From Streptomyces kaniharaensis (GTDB taxonomy: Bacteria; Actinomycetota; Actinomycetes; Streptomycetales; Streptomycetaceae), in contig NZ_WBOF01000015.1 of the NCBI RefSeq assembly GCF_009569385.1, positions 1 through 64,000 of the forward strand: a DNA stretch of 64,000 nt, in the 5' to 3' direction. A program made the translations under genes and the position numbers. This document shows, piece after piece, positions 32,233 through 41,207 of this stretch. Each line of letters opens with the position of its first letter. The first letter of the stretch is position 1. The notes under the pieces are model-generated. The model did not search any database. It had not been told where the DNA came from and saw only the letters and a list, made by a program, of their open reading frames with translations.

Positions 32233-32688
32233 ATGGCGGCAGGAGACAGGGCAGTGAGCCGGGCGTGGATCGGCGCGGCGACGCTGGCCTCGGGGGTGTT
32301 CCCGGCCGTGTTCATGGAGGCGACGTGGGTCGCGAACTGGGACGTGGAGCATCCGGTGTCCGTCCCCGGCGACGGCTCACCCGGCGGCGGGAACATGGGG
32401 GCCGTGCTCGCCGTGCCGTTCTTCGCCCTCCTCGCAATCGCCTGCCTGCTCTTCCCACTGCTGTGGGGGATCACCGTGATGCGCAGGCGGAAGGGCCGGT
32501 CGGTCCAGGAGCTGGTGGTGACCTCCGCCGTCCTGCAAGGGATCGCCCTGCTGCTGGCCCTGCCGGTCGCGGCGAGCCTGCCGTACGGCTGGGCCGGTGT
32601 CACGGCCCTCGCCGCAGCGGAGCTGATCGCCCTCGGCATCGCCCTGCAGCCGCTGTGGTCACGACACCAGGGGAAGCTCTTCCGGTAG
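32233..32688 (+). CDS. Uncharacterised membrane protein, 151 aa
   Basis: An ATG follows GGGGGAGCAGTGA by a few bases. Four hydrophobic segments are visible: AWIGAATLASGVFPAVFMEATW (11-32), MGAVLAVPFFALLAIACLLFPLLWGITVM (55-83), ELVVTSAVLQGIALLLALPVAASL and WAGVTALAAAELIALGIALQPLW. A short polar loop (EHPVSVPGDGSPGGGN) follows helix 1. I recognise no family. It is convergent with the type VII locus; the shared hairpin at 32754 could end both. Confidence 0.65.
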   Translation: MAAGDRAVSRAWIGAATLASGVFPAVFMEATWVANWDVEHPVSVPGDGSPGGGNMGAVLAVPFFALLAIACLLFPLLWGITVMRRRKGRSVQELVVTSAVLQGIALLLALPVAASLPYGWAGVTALAAAELIALGIALQPLWSRHQGKLFR

Positions 32689-32753
32689 CCCGGGCCACCG
32701 GTGGCTGTTTGAGATCGGCCGCGATGGCCGCGAGCACCTGCGAGGTTCCCGCG

Positions 32754-32791
32754 GCCGCCTGTCGGCCGGTGGGATCCGGCCGACGGGCGGC
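32754..32791. terminator. Terminator closing the type VII secretion locus
   Basis: GCCGCC-T-GTCGGCCG and CGGCCGAC-G-GGCGGC form a 15-bp stem with one T-G wobble and an 8-nt loop. It lies 11 bp past the last gene of the locus (stop at 32802) and 66 bp past the convergent membrane protein, so it can serve both strands. Confidence 0.85.
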
Positions 32792-32801
32792 AACAGGCTG
32801 C

Positions 32802-35800
32802 TCAGAGCGGGAACTTCTTGAGGGCCGTCTTTCCCTTCCCGTTGAGGACCAGGGTCGGCGGCTCGCCTGGACGCTGCTGGATCGTGACGAGCCACTGGGC
32901 CTTCTTGCCTTTGGTCAGCAGCTTGTAGGCGCGCGCGTCCGGGTTGCCGTCGAGGTCGTTCAGATCGCCCAGGCCGTCGACCCCGACCGCTCCGTCCACG
33001 AGCCGGCGCAGCAGGTCCAGCGATTCCGGATCCTGGCGCCACTCCGGTGCGTCGGGGCCGGGCTGCGCCGGGGCCGTGGACGAGGAGGCCGCTGCGGAGG
33101 TGCTCGCCTCGCCGGCCGGCGGGGTATAACGCTGCCGGAGCTCCTCCGCGTTGACGCGGTGGCGTTCCAGGGCGTCGTTGATCAGCGGGCCGTAGACGTC
33201 CTCGCCGGTGACCGGGTGGACGGGGCGGGAGAACGGGTCGTAGTCGACGCCGAAGTTCGCGGCCATGTCCATCACGAAGTGGTAGCGGTGGATGTCGGTG
33301 ATGTCGCGGCGGTAGTCGGTGTACCAGAGGCTGAACAGGGAGAAGGCGAGGGCCTTCTTCTCCTCCGGTGTCGCGCCCGCCTCGTGGGCGAGCCTGATCA
33401 TCTTGCCGGTGGTCCGCGACGGGCCGAGCGAGACCGGGTAGCCCAGCCGGCCGGCGGTTTCCACCTGCGGGTTCAGCTGGTTGGGGGTGGCCTCCTTGCC
33501 GCGGAAGCTCTTGTCGACCGGCTCCCGGGTCATCGGGGGAGTGGGGGGAGGGTCGCCCGCCGGGCTCGTCCACCCCGGGTAGCGGTGCTCTGCGGCCGGG
33601 TCGGGGGCGTCGGAGAGCACGTAGCCCTTGAACTCGCCGCCTGGCCCCTCCGTGACGGTGACGAAGTCCTTCAGGTCGTCGTGGTTGTACATGAGTTCGG
33701 CCACGTCGTGGATGGCCGAGACCAGTGTGGAGAAGGGTTCCCCGCCGGGGGCGTGGAGGATCCCGGTGATCGTCTTGTTCCCGTAGTCGACGTACGGCAG
33801 GTAGAGGCGCTGCTTGTCCGCCAGTCCCGTGGTGGTGGTGCCGAGTTCCGCGCCGAACTCGGTGTTGCCGTGATTTGCGAGCCAGGGGACCAGCTTGTCG
33901 GTCACGAAGTCCGACACGGTCGCGTGGACCTGCGGGTCCTGGCTGATGTTCACGGCGAGGTCGTGTTCGACCTCGACCATCGGCAGGGACTTGACGCGGT
34001 CGAGGACGGCCGAGGCCGCCTGGTCCTTCGTCGGGTAGTAGCGAGCGAGGACGTCCGGGGAGCCCGCGGGCCGGGCGGAGCCGTCCGCCCTCGGGACGCT
34101 CGGCTTGGGTGCGTCGACCCACTCCCCGATCACCTTGACGATCGCCGGCCGGTTGGCCGGGTCGTGCCACTGGCGGCCGAGGTCGGAGTTCGGGTCCAGG
34201 GCTTCGCCGATGCCGCGGTAGGTGTCCTCCGCGTTCGCCTCGGGTGTCTTGCCCTCGATGGTCAGGACCCGGGGCGCGTCCCAGCGGGCCACGTCCTCGG
34301 CGTCCAGGTGCGGCAGGTCGGTGCGGGTGGCCGTCTCCGGTGCGTCGGGGGCGCCCTGCGGGTGGTCCCTGACGACGGCGGTGTGGTCCACCGTGTGCTC
34401 GATGGTCTCCAGGTAGCGCCGGGGCACCTCGCCGGAGCCGCTGAGGTCGTGGCCCATCAGGCCCTCGCTGTGGACGGCCGGGCCGTCGCCGGTGCGGCGG
34501 AACAGGCTGTCGGGGTCCTGGTACTCGTCCTTGAGGCCCAGGTAGTGCAGGACCTCGTGGACGACGCGGGGCATGTGGGTGCCGTCGAGGGCCGGGTCGG
34601 TGGGCACGTTCCAGGAGCGCTGGTCGAGCGGCACCTTCTGGTCGTTGCGGCCGATGGTGATGGCCTCGGGGTGGTCATCGCCGGCGACGAGACGCAGGTC
34701 GAGGTGGAACTGGTCGCCGGAGCGCGGGAGTTCGAGGCCGGTGTTGAGGTGCTGGTCGATGGCGCGCTGGATCCGCTCGTGCACACCGGTCAGCTCGCCG
34801 GCCGACAGGCCGCTGTGCCCGAGGTGCACCGGCAGTTCGACGGTGTGGTGGCGGACCCAGGTGCCGTTCTCGGCCTGGACGCGGCGCACCACGGAACGGA
34901 TCAGGGTCTGCGAACCGGCCAGCGAATGCGGGGCGTTGCCCGTGAGAGGGTCGCGGGCGGGGTCGAAGCGTTCGGTGTGCACGCGGGCGGTGGGCGCGCC
35001 GTTGAGGCGGGAGCGCCAGTCGGGCGAGGCCGGCTCGCGCACCGGGCGGGCGGCCGGGGGCGGGGTGGGCTCCTGGACGCCGACGGTGGCGGGCTGTTGT
35101 TCGTGCGTCTGCGTGCTCTCGTGGGATTCGTGGGTCTCGTGCGACGGGCCGGGGTCGCTTTCGAGCCGCGGGGGCGGCGGCAGTTCGACGCTCACCGCGA
35201 CGTGGTCGCCGGTGTGCTCGGGCGAGCCCGGTTCGAAGTCCTGGTTGCCGCGCGAGCGCGGGACGACGGTGACGTCCTCGCCGCGCAGCACCACCGGGCC
35301 GTCGCTCTGGAGGCTCTCCAGCCGGTCCTTCAGCTCGCTGCGCAGGGCGGTGGCGACCGCCTCGGCGCGCTCCTGCCCCAGCTTGAGGGACTTCCCGAAG
35401 TGGGGGAGGCCCTGGTCGAGGACGTTCGCCCGCCCTTCGACGGTCACCACCGGCGGGCCGCCGCCGTCACGGGCGTTGCGCACACTGAGGTCGGCGACGT
35501 GGCGGGCCGTGGTGTTCAGGGCCTGCTGGCGCGGAGCTGTCAGGTCGGCGGAGCCGCCGTCGAAGGCGATGGGGCCGAGGTCGACCCGCACCGGCTCGTG
35601 CGGTGCGAGGGGCACCGGGGACTCGGGCGGTGCCGTGTGGGGCGGGAGTGGCGGTTGGACGTCGGGGGCCGTGGGGGTGAGGGTGTGCTCGGCGCCCGGG
35701 TGGTGGACGTCGACCGGGCCGGTGGCGACGTGTTCGACCGGGGCGTGTTCGACCGGGGTGTGGACGGTCTGGGGCTGGTCGGCCGGGGCCTGGGCGGTGG

Positions 35801-37445
35801 GGTGGCTCTCCGTCTGGGTGACGGTCGGCTCGCTGCTGGTGCGCACGGGGGCGGCGGTTCGACTGTCCGGCGAGGTGCTGGTGTTGCTCGTTTCGGTGGT
35901 GACCCGAGGGGACTGCGCCGGTGCTTGTGCCGGAGCCTGCGCCTGTCCTTCGGCGGGACGGGTCTGGTTGGCCGTGGCCGTGGTGCTGTCGGCACTCGTG
36001 GCAGGGGAGTTGGTGGTGCGGGAGGTGTCGGAGGCGGTCGGGCGGTCGGCGACGGCGGGCGCGGTCGCGCCGGCCGTACCGGGCGTCTCGACGGGGCGGG
36101 TGTCGCTGACGTTCGTGTCGGTCGGCTTGCTCTCGAAGCCGGGGAGGCCCAACTCCTGGTGGGCCGTTGGGGCCGAGGTCGTGGTTTCGCTGCCGTGGAG
36201 CCCGGATCCCGTCGTGGTGCCGGTCTCCCCTCGTGACGCCGTCGTCCGGGCGGGCGTCTCGACGGTGGTGTCCGTGGTCCGGGGGCTGGTCCGCTCCTGC
36301 GTACCGACGGAGGTGTCGGTCTGCCGGTGCGTGACCTCGCTCGTCGCGTGGCTCTCGGAGACGGACGGCGTGTTGACGGTGTGCACGTCGGGGGTGCCGA
36401 CGGAGTGCGTACCGGTGTCTTCCACGACCGTCACCGGCCGGGTGTCGGACGCCGTCGGTTCCTTGACGCCGGCGGTGTCGTCGCCCGAGCTGGTCCGTAT
36501 CGGGGCCGGCGCGGTGTCCGTCGAGTGGACGGAAGGTCCGTGGACGTCCGCCGAGTGCACATCCGGCGTGTGGACGTCCGGCGTGTGGATGTCCGGAGCC
36601 TTGATCTCCTTGAGGTTGATGGGGTCGATCTTGGTCTTCCCCTCCTCCCCGCCGCGCCCGTGCTTGCCGCCGCCCAGGGCGCCGATCAGGCCGGAGGTGA
36701 GGGCCGAGGTGTAGTCCGCGTCGCCGCCGAAGGCGGCCGTCATGGTGGCGGTGGTGATCACGCCGGTGGCGCCGCCGACGGCGAGTTTGCCGGCCATCGA
36801 GCCGGCGAACTTCGGTGCGAACGCCCCGAGTCCGCCGCCGAGGATGCCCCCGATGGCTCCGCCGATCGCGCCGCCTTCCACGGCCTGGATGGTGCTCGCG
36901 GTGTCCCACTGGGTCCGGTCGTGCAGGAGCAGGATCTGGATGCTCTGGATCAGCGCGTCCATCCCGACCATGAACCCGACGCCGGAGATGACCGAGACCA
37001 GCAGCCGGCGCAGGATCATCTGGACGATCAGGCGGGCGGAGGTGATCGCGGCTGGGATCGCCTCCGGTGCGGCGAACGAGAGAGTGCTCAACTCATAGGC
37101 CAGCCAGATGAGTTGCGCGAGGACCATGAGTTTGGCGTATTCGACCTGCACCCCGGTGTTGTCGCCCAGGTCGCCGATCTGGTTGGCGGCCTCGGCCATC
37201 TGCGGCAGGTTGGTCTGCAGCTGCTGGGTGAACGCGTTGAACTGCTCGGCGACCGGCCCGCTGATGCTGTTCCGCACGCCGAGGGTCGCCGGACCGATCT
37301 CCTTGGTGATCGAGTCGAGCTGCTGGGCGGTGTCGTACCAGGCGGCGCCCAGGGCCCTCAGCTTGTCCTCGTCACCCTTGGGCCAGGACTGGCCGACGGC
37401 CAGCCGGGCGACCCAGGCGATCTCGGGGGGCAGGTCGATGCTCAT
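32802..37445 (-). CDS. Giant type VII secretion effector: WXG100-like, OmpA-like and HExxH zincin domains
   Basis: A 1547-residue protein. Residues 1-130 are a WXG100-like N-terminal domain as in CpnT-type polymorphic toxins (MSIDLPPEIAWVARLAVGQSWPKGDEDKLRALGAAWYDTAQQL). Hydrophobic and glycine-zipper segments follow (about 105-250: AIGGAIGGILGGGLGAF, AVGGATGVITTATMTAAFGG). Residues 270-620 are Thr/Ser/Pro-rich, with short repeats of HTPDVH type near 285-305. About 625-760 is OmpA-like (PIAFDGGSADLTAPRQQAL...LGQERAEAVATALRSEL). Near residue 960 is HEVLHYLGLKDEY, an HExxH zinc-protease motif. The last 500 residues are unrecognised. Its start overlaps the stop of the preceding WXG100-like gene (ATGA). 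It is probably the exported toxin or surface enzyme of the locus; no immunity gene follows. Confidence 0.88.
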   Translation of the reverse strand: MSIDLPPEIAWVARLAVGQSWPKGDEDKLRALGAAWYDTAQQLDSITKEIGPATLGVRNSISGPVAEQFNAFTQQLQTNLPQMAEAANQIGDLGDNTGVQVEYAKLMVLAQLIWLAYELSTLSFAAPEAIPAAITSARLIVQMILRRLLVSVISGVGFMVGMDALIQSIQILLLHDRTQWDTASTIQAVEGGAIGGAIGGILGGGLGAFAPKFAGSMAGKLAVGGATGVITTATMTAAFGGDADYTSALTSGLIGALGGGKHGRGGEEGKTKIDPINLKEIKAPDIHTPDVHTPDVHSADVHGPSVHSTDTAPAPIRTSSGDDTAGVKEPTASDTRPVTVVEDTGTHSVGTPDVHTVNTPSVSESHATSEVTHRQTDTSVGTQERTSPRTTDTTVETPARTTASRGETGTTTGSGLHGSETTTSAPTAHQELGLPGFESKPTDTNVSDTRPVETPGTAGATAPAVADRPTASDTSRTTNSPATSADSTTATANQTRPAEGQAQAPAQAPAQSPRVTTETSNTSTSPDSRTAAPVRTSSEPTVTQTESHPTAQAPADQPQTVHTPVEHAPVEHVATGPVDVHHPGAEHTLTPTAPDVQPPLPPHTAPPESPVPLAPHEPVRVDLGPIAFDGGSADLTAPRQQALNTTARHVADLSVRNARDGGGPPVVTVEGRANVLDQGLPHFGKSLKLGQERAEAVATALRSELKDRLESLQSDGPVVLRGEDVTVVPRSRGNQDFEPGSPEHTGDHVAVSVELPPPPRLESDPGPSHETHESHESTQTHEQQPATVGVQEPTPPPAARPVREPASPDWRSRLNGAPTARVHTERFDPARDPLTGNAPHSLAGSQTLIRSVVRRVQAENGTWVRHHTVELPVHLGHSGLSAGELTGVHERIQRAIDQHLNTGLELPRSGDQFHLDLRLVAGDDHPEAITIGRNDQKVPLDQRSWNVPTDPALDGTHMPRVVHEVLHYLGLKDEYQDPDSLFRRTGDGPAVHSEGLMGHDLSGSGEVPRRYLETIEHTVDHTAVVRDHPQGAPDAPETATRTDLPHLDAEDVARWDAPRVLTIEGKTPEANAEDTYRGIGEALDPNSDLGRQWHDPANRPAIVKVIGEWVDAPKPSVPRADGSARPAGSPDVLARYYPTKDQAASAVLDRVKSLPMVEVEHDLAVNISQDPQVHATVSDFVTDKLVPWLANHGNTEFGAELGTTTTGLADKQRLYLPYVDYGNKTITGILHAPGGEPFSTLVSAIHDVAELMYNHDDLKDFVTVTEGPGGEFKGYVLSDAPDPAAEHRYPGWTSPAGDPPPTPPMTREPVDKSFRGKEATPNQLNPQVETAGRLGYPVSLGPSRTTGKMIRLAHEAGATPEEKKALAFSLFSLWYTDYRRDITDIHRYHFVMDMAANFGVDYDPFSRPVHPVTGEDVYGPLINDALERHRVNAEELRQRYTPPAGEASTSAAASSSTAPAQPGPDAPEWRQDPESLDLLRRLVDGAVGVDGLGDLNDLDGNPDARAYKLLTKGKKAQWLVTIQQRPGEPPTLVLNGKGKTALKKFPL

Positions 37446-37807
37446 CCGTGCATGGGCCTCTCGGGGGCGGGCCGGTGCTCGCCGGCACCGGTGTTGATCC
37501 GGCGGACGGTTTCGATGTTGGTGTCCTCCAGCCGCTGGAAGTTGACGGCCATGGTGTGGATGCCCTCGGCCGTGCTGTGCACCACCTGGCCGATGCCGCC
37601 GATGCCCTTGTGGATCTCCTGGTGCGGGCTGTCGTACTGCTTGAAGAACTCCTCGCCGGTGGCGTCGTCGCCCCAGCACGCGCCGAGGTCGGACAGCCGC
37701 CCCTCCAGCCCGCTGGCGATCCCCTTGAAGCGGGCGGCGAGCTGCTGGACGTAGGGCAGTTGGAGGTGGAGTCCGTCGGTGTCCACCGAGAACGGTTCGT
37801 TCGCCAT
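37442..37807 (-). CDS. WXG100-like protein (effector partner)
   Basis: A 121-residue helical hairpin protein: MANEPFSVDTDGLHLQLPYVQQLAARFKGIASGLEGRLSDLGACWGDDATGEEFFKQYDSPHQEIHKGIGGIGQVVHSTAEGIHTMAVNFQRLEDTNIETVRR. The turn motif is WGDD (W-x-D in place of W-x-G), followed by the F..QY signature. It lies directly between the EbfC-like gene (2-bp gap) and the giant effector (ATGA overlap). That suggests it is the heterodimer partner or chaperone that helps the effector's WXG100-like domain engage EccC. The C-terminal tail is Pro/His-rich. Confidence 0.88.
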   Translation of the reverse strand: MANEPFSVDTDGLHLQLPYVQQLAARFKGIASGLEGRLSDLGACWGDDATGEEFFKQYDSPHQEIHKGIGGIGQVVHSTAEGIHTMAVNFQRLEDTNIETVRRINTGAGEHRPAPERPMHG

Positions 37808-37809
37808 CG

Positions 37810-38271
37810 TCAGCCCTCCGTTCCGGTCGGCCGGCCGCTGCGGCGGCTCGTCGCGGGGCCGCCCGCGGCGAGGTAGTCCCGCACCGAGTCGGGCATCGTC
37901 GGGTCCTCGGAGAGCAGGACCGTCGGGTCGGCCTTGCCCTGGAGCAGGTCCGAGACGGAGACGCCGGGCGGCAGGCCGAGCGAGGTCAGCTCGGCGACCT
38001 GCTGGAGCGCCTCGGCGCGGGCCTGGCGGATGGTGGCCAGCAGGAGCTCGGACAGCTCCTTCGGCGCCATCCGGCGGAAGGCGCCGGTGGGGAAGTCGAT
38101 GGCGGTGACCTCGCCCTGAGCGGTGACGGTCACCTCGACGGTCTGGCGGGGGGCCGTGGCGGTCGCGGTGACCTCGTTGATCCTGCGCCGGGTCTCGACG
38201 GCCTCCTCGCGCTGCCGGTGGTACAGCTCCATCAGGTCCTCGATGCCCTGGTCGTACGGTGTGGTGCTCAT
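37810..38271 (-). CDS. YbaB/EbfC-family protein
   Basis: A 153-residue protein: MSTTPYDQGIEDLMELYHRQREEAVETRRRINEVTATATAPRQTVEVTVTAQGEVTAIDFPTGAFRRMAPKELSELLLATIRQARAEALQQVAELTSLGLPPGVSVSDLLQGK. The coiled helix, the V.VT..G.VT.I.F strand pair and the PKELSE.LL..IRQA..EAL helix are the YbaB fold, known in nucleoid-associated proteins and repeatedly seen inside actinomycete ESX loci. Here it is sandwiched between secreted-protein genes, so a role as a cytosolic chaperone or structural partner is as likely as DNA binding. Confidence 0.88.
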   Translation of the reverse strand: MSTTPYDQGIEDLMELYHRQREEAVETRRRINEVTATATAPRQTVEVTVTAQGEVTAIDFPTGAFRRMAPKELSELLLATIRQARAEALQQVAELTSLGLPPGVSVSDLLQGKADPTVLLSEDPTMPDSVRDYLAAGGPATSRRSGRPTGTEG

Positions 38272-38336
38272 GCGCCGCTCCTCGGGTGTGTCGTGCGGTT
38301 TCGCGGGCCCGGGGGCCGAGTGGGTCGGGTGCCCCG

Positions 38337-41207
38337 TCAGCCCAGGGCCGAGAAGCCCTCCTTGGGTGCGCTGCCCCAGGCGTCGCTCTCCTGGACCAGC
38401 AGGTCGGCGATGCCGCGGGGAGCCTCCGGCTCGGTCTCCGGCTCCTCGGTCGACTCGTCCTCCATGAGGAGCGGCTCTTCCCCGGCGGCGCCCGCCCCGC
38501 ACGAGACGGTGGCGGGGTCGAAGGCGAGGGCCGACTGCCCCGGGGCGGTGGCGGCCGGTGCGGAACGGTCCGGCCGCCAGACCGCGAACTGCGGCTCCTC
38601 CGGCTCGGGCCAGCCCGCTTCCCCGCTCCAGGTGGCCGTCGCCTCCGTCGTGTAGCCGGGAGCCATGACCTCCTCCTCGTCCTCGGTCGGCACCGTCCAG
38701 AGCAGCGGGACGAAGGCCGAGCCGGCCGCCTCCCACGCTTCGTGCTCCTCGTGCTCGCCGCTCTCGGTCGACAGGGGCAGCGGCGCGGACAACGGGTCGG
38801 TGTGGGCAGGCGCGGTGGCGGCGAGGGCCGGTGCCACCGCGTCGAGTTCGAGTACGGGCTCGGGCTCGGTCACGGCCTCGGCCACGGCGGTTTCGGGCGC
38901 TTCCGCCTCCGTCTCCGCCGTACTCTTCTTCTTCTCCTTCTCCTCGCCGGTGGTGGCGGCGACCGCGACAGCTGCGACAGCGGCCGCAGCGACGATGACC
39001 GGCGCGACCGGGGCCGAGGGCTCCTCCCACTCCGGCACGACGACCGGCGCGGCAGGAGCGGCTGGGGCGTTCGGCGCCACCGGCAGCGGCAGCGGCAGCC
39101 CGTCCGAGCCGAGGACGGCCTGCTCGGCCGGAGCCTCCTGCCCGGCTTCGGTGCCGAGGGGCGCATCGCCGGACACGGTGACCGGACTGCCGCCCGTCGT
39201 GGTGAGACCCGGGCCGCCCGCGAGCGCACCGGCGGTGATCTCCTCCTCGACGGCGTCGAGTTCGTCCGCCCACGGCTCGATGTCGCTGTCCAACAGGCCG
39301 GACGCGTCGCTGCGTTCGCCCGGCGCGTTCTGTCCGGCCGCCGCACCGCCCATCCCGGGCATCATCGGCATCCCCATGCCGGGCGCCTCGGCGCCGCCCG
39401 CCGCGCCGCCGGTCTCGCCGAAGCCGGGCAGGACGCTGGCGCCGGGCGCGCCGAGCCCTGGGCCGTCCAGGTCGGCGGTCCTGACCGGAGGGAGGTCCAG
39501 GGCCGCGCCGCCGGCGGCGGTGCCGAGCGGGGAGCCGACCTCCTCGTCGGCGAGCGGGCTGCCGGCCCACGGCTCGCCGTTCGCGTCCAACAGGCCGGAC
39601 GCGTCGCTGCGTTCGCCGGATGCGTTCTGGCCGGGGGCGCCGCCGCCCATGCCGGGCATCATCGGCATGCCGCCCGCGCCGCCCAGGCCCGCGCCGGCGC
39701 CGGCGCCCGGGCCTTCGGAGACGAGGCCGGCGCCGCCGGCGGGCGAAAAGGCGCTGGGGAGGCCGGACTCCGTGGTGGTCTGCCCGGGGAAGGCGCTCCC
39801 GGTGCCGAGCCCACTGCCGAGGCCGCCGCCGAGCCCACTGCCGAGGCCGCTCCCGAGGCCGTCGCCGAGCCCACTGCCGAGGCCGCTGCCGATGCCGTCG
39901 CCGAGACCGCCGCCCAGCCCGTGCGAACCGGTCCCGGATCCGACGCCGGTGGCTCCCGGGAAAGCCAGCGGCTTGCCCGTGCCGACCGTGCCGAACGTGC
40001 CGTGCGGGGCGGAGAGTTCACCGGCGCCGGTCCCGGTGCCGGTCTGGCCGGGGAACCGGGCGCCGCGGGAGTTGGTGGTAGTCCCCGGCAGGCCGATCGG
40101 CGCGACGCCGGGCAGGCCGCCGAGCTCGCCCACGCCGGTGCTGCCGGGGAAGTGGACCCCGCCGCCGGCGCCCGGGTTGATCGCGTGGTCGAAGGCGAGC
40201 GGATCGAGGCCGCCCGTCCCCGGGCCGCCGGCGGCGTGTCCGCCCGTGCCGAGGCCGCCGGGGAAGTGCAGACCGGGGCCGCCGCCGAGGCCTCCGATGC
40301 CCGGCCCGCCGTTCAGCCCGGCGAAGTCCTTGGCACCGCCGAGGCCGTCCGCGCCGCCGTGACCGGTCCCGAGGCCGCCGGGGAAGGGCTGCGGCGCGCT
40401 GCTGAACTTCTTGAGGTCCGGCATGGTGAAGCCCTTGCTGGGGCCGAGCTTGTTCGTACCGCCGTCCTCGAAGTCCTTCAGGTCGGGGAGCTTGGTGTTC
40501 GGCGGGTTGGTGTCCGTCAGTTTGGGCTGGTTGAGCGGCGAGTTGATCGGGGCCGGCGCGCGGACGGAGTCGATGGTGACCTGGTACTCGCCGGCCAGGC
40601 TCTTCAGCACCTTGCGCATGTCGCTGGTCATCATCTTGACCAGCTCGGGCTTCTGGCTGATCGGGATGAGTCCGTTGTCCATCGCGTGCACGCCCTGGGC
40701 GATGGCCTGGTTGGCGTACCAGGTGTCGATCTGGGCGATGAGGTTCTGGGCGTTGGTGAGGTTGACCGCGTTGTCCGCGAGCTGCTGGGGGACGGAGTGG
40801 CTGCCGGTCGAACCGCCGGACAGGACGTCGGCGGTGGCCTGCACCTGCTTGGAGAAGCCGGTCAGCATGGTCGTGAAGGCGTCGGCCGCGTCGCCCTTCC
40901 ACGGGCCGTGCTCGCCGGCGAGGGCCTTGCCCTGGTCGACGAGGCTCTTGGCGACGCCGGAGAGGAGCAGCTGGATCTGGTAGAAGGTGTCGGCCGCGTT
41001 CTGCAGCGACTGCGGGTCGGAGACCGCCTTGCCGTGTCCGCTGTCGTCGCCGGTGCCGGCGGCCATGCCGTTGATGGCGGCCTCGATCTGCTTCCAGTCC
41101 CAGTTCTCGTAGTCGCCGGCCGAGCCGGGGTCCGAGCCGGGGTTGCCGTAGACCGCGCCGTCGTTGCCCTGGTTGAAGCCGTTGCCGTTGTAGTTCGGGT
41201 CGCCCAT
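38337..41207 (-). CDS. Large WXG100/PPE-like protein with long repetitive tail
   Basis: A 956-residue protein, ATG after GGGAGAGGGCGCG. After a Gly/Asn-rich head, residues 35-210 form a helical WXG100/PPE-like domain (QIEAAINGMAAG...GPWKGDAADAFTTMLTGFSKQVQATADVL, with a W-x-G turn). Residues 250-500 are Gly/Leu/Pro-rich, with GSGLG-type repeats around 445-490. Two copies of a GMPMMPGMGG....GQN.xGERSDASGLLD...EPWA cassette lie near 510-550 and 615-655; SDASGLL..EPW elements recur in streptomycete ESX proteins. An Ala/Val-rich hydrophobic stretch (PVIVAAAAVAAVAVAAT, near 755) precedes a charged EKEKKK run and an acidic tail. It is probably a surface or channel-associated ESX substrate. Confidence 0.85.
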   Translation of the reverse strand: MGDPNYNGNGFNQGNDGAVYGNPGSDPGSAGDYENWDWKQIEAAINGMAAGTGDDSGHGKAVSDPQSLQNAADTFYQIQLLLSGVAKSLVDQGKALAGEHGPWKGDAADAFTTMLTGFSKQVQATADVLSGGSTGSHSVPQQLADNAVNLTNAQNLIAQIDTWYANQAIAQGVHAMDNGLIPISQKPELVKMMTSDMRKVLKSLAGEYQVTIDSVRAPAPINSPLNQPKLTDTNPPNTKLPDLKDFEDGGTNKLGPSKGFTMPDLKKFSSAPQPFPGGLGTGHGGADGLGGAKDFAGLNGGPGIGGLGGGPGLHFPGGLGTGGHAAGGPGTGGLDPLAFDHAINPGAGGGVHFPGSTGVGELGGLPGVAPIGLPGTTTNSRGARFPGQTGTGTGAGELSAPHGTFGTVGTGKPLAFPGATGVGSGTGSHGLGGGLGDGIGSGLGSGLGDGLGSGLGSGLGGGLGSGLGTGSAFPGQTTTESGLPSAFSPAGGAGLVSEGPGAGAGAGLGGAGGMPMMPGMGGGAPGQNASGERSDASGLLDANGEPWAGSPLADEEVGSPLGTAAGGAALDLPPVRTADLDGPGLGAPGASVLPGFGETGGAAGGAEAPGMGMPMMPGMGGAAAGQNAPGERSDASGLLDSDIEPWADELDAVEEEITAGALAGGPGLTTTGGSPVTVSGDAPLGTEAGQEAPAEQAVLGSDGLPLPLPVAPNAPAAPAAPVVVPEWEEPSAPVAPVIVAAAAVAAVAVAATTGEEKEKKKSTAETEAEAPETAVAEAVTEPEPVLELDAVAPALAATAPAHTDPLSAPLPLSTESGEHEEHEAWEAAGSAFVPLLWTVPTEDEEEVMAPGYTTEATATWSGEAGWPEPEEPQFAVWRPDRSAPAATAPGQSALAFDPATVSCGAGAAGEEPLLMEDESTEEPETEPEAPRGIADLLVQESDAWGSAPKEGFSALG

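Noticed and set aside
32233..32688. Immunity protein for the ESX effector
   Set aside because: It is a four-helix membrane protein on the opposite strand past a terminator; nothing beyond proximity supports an immunity role.
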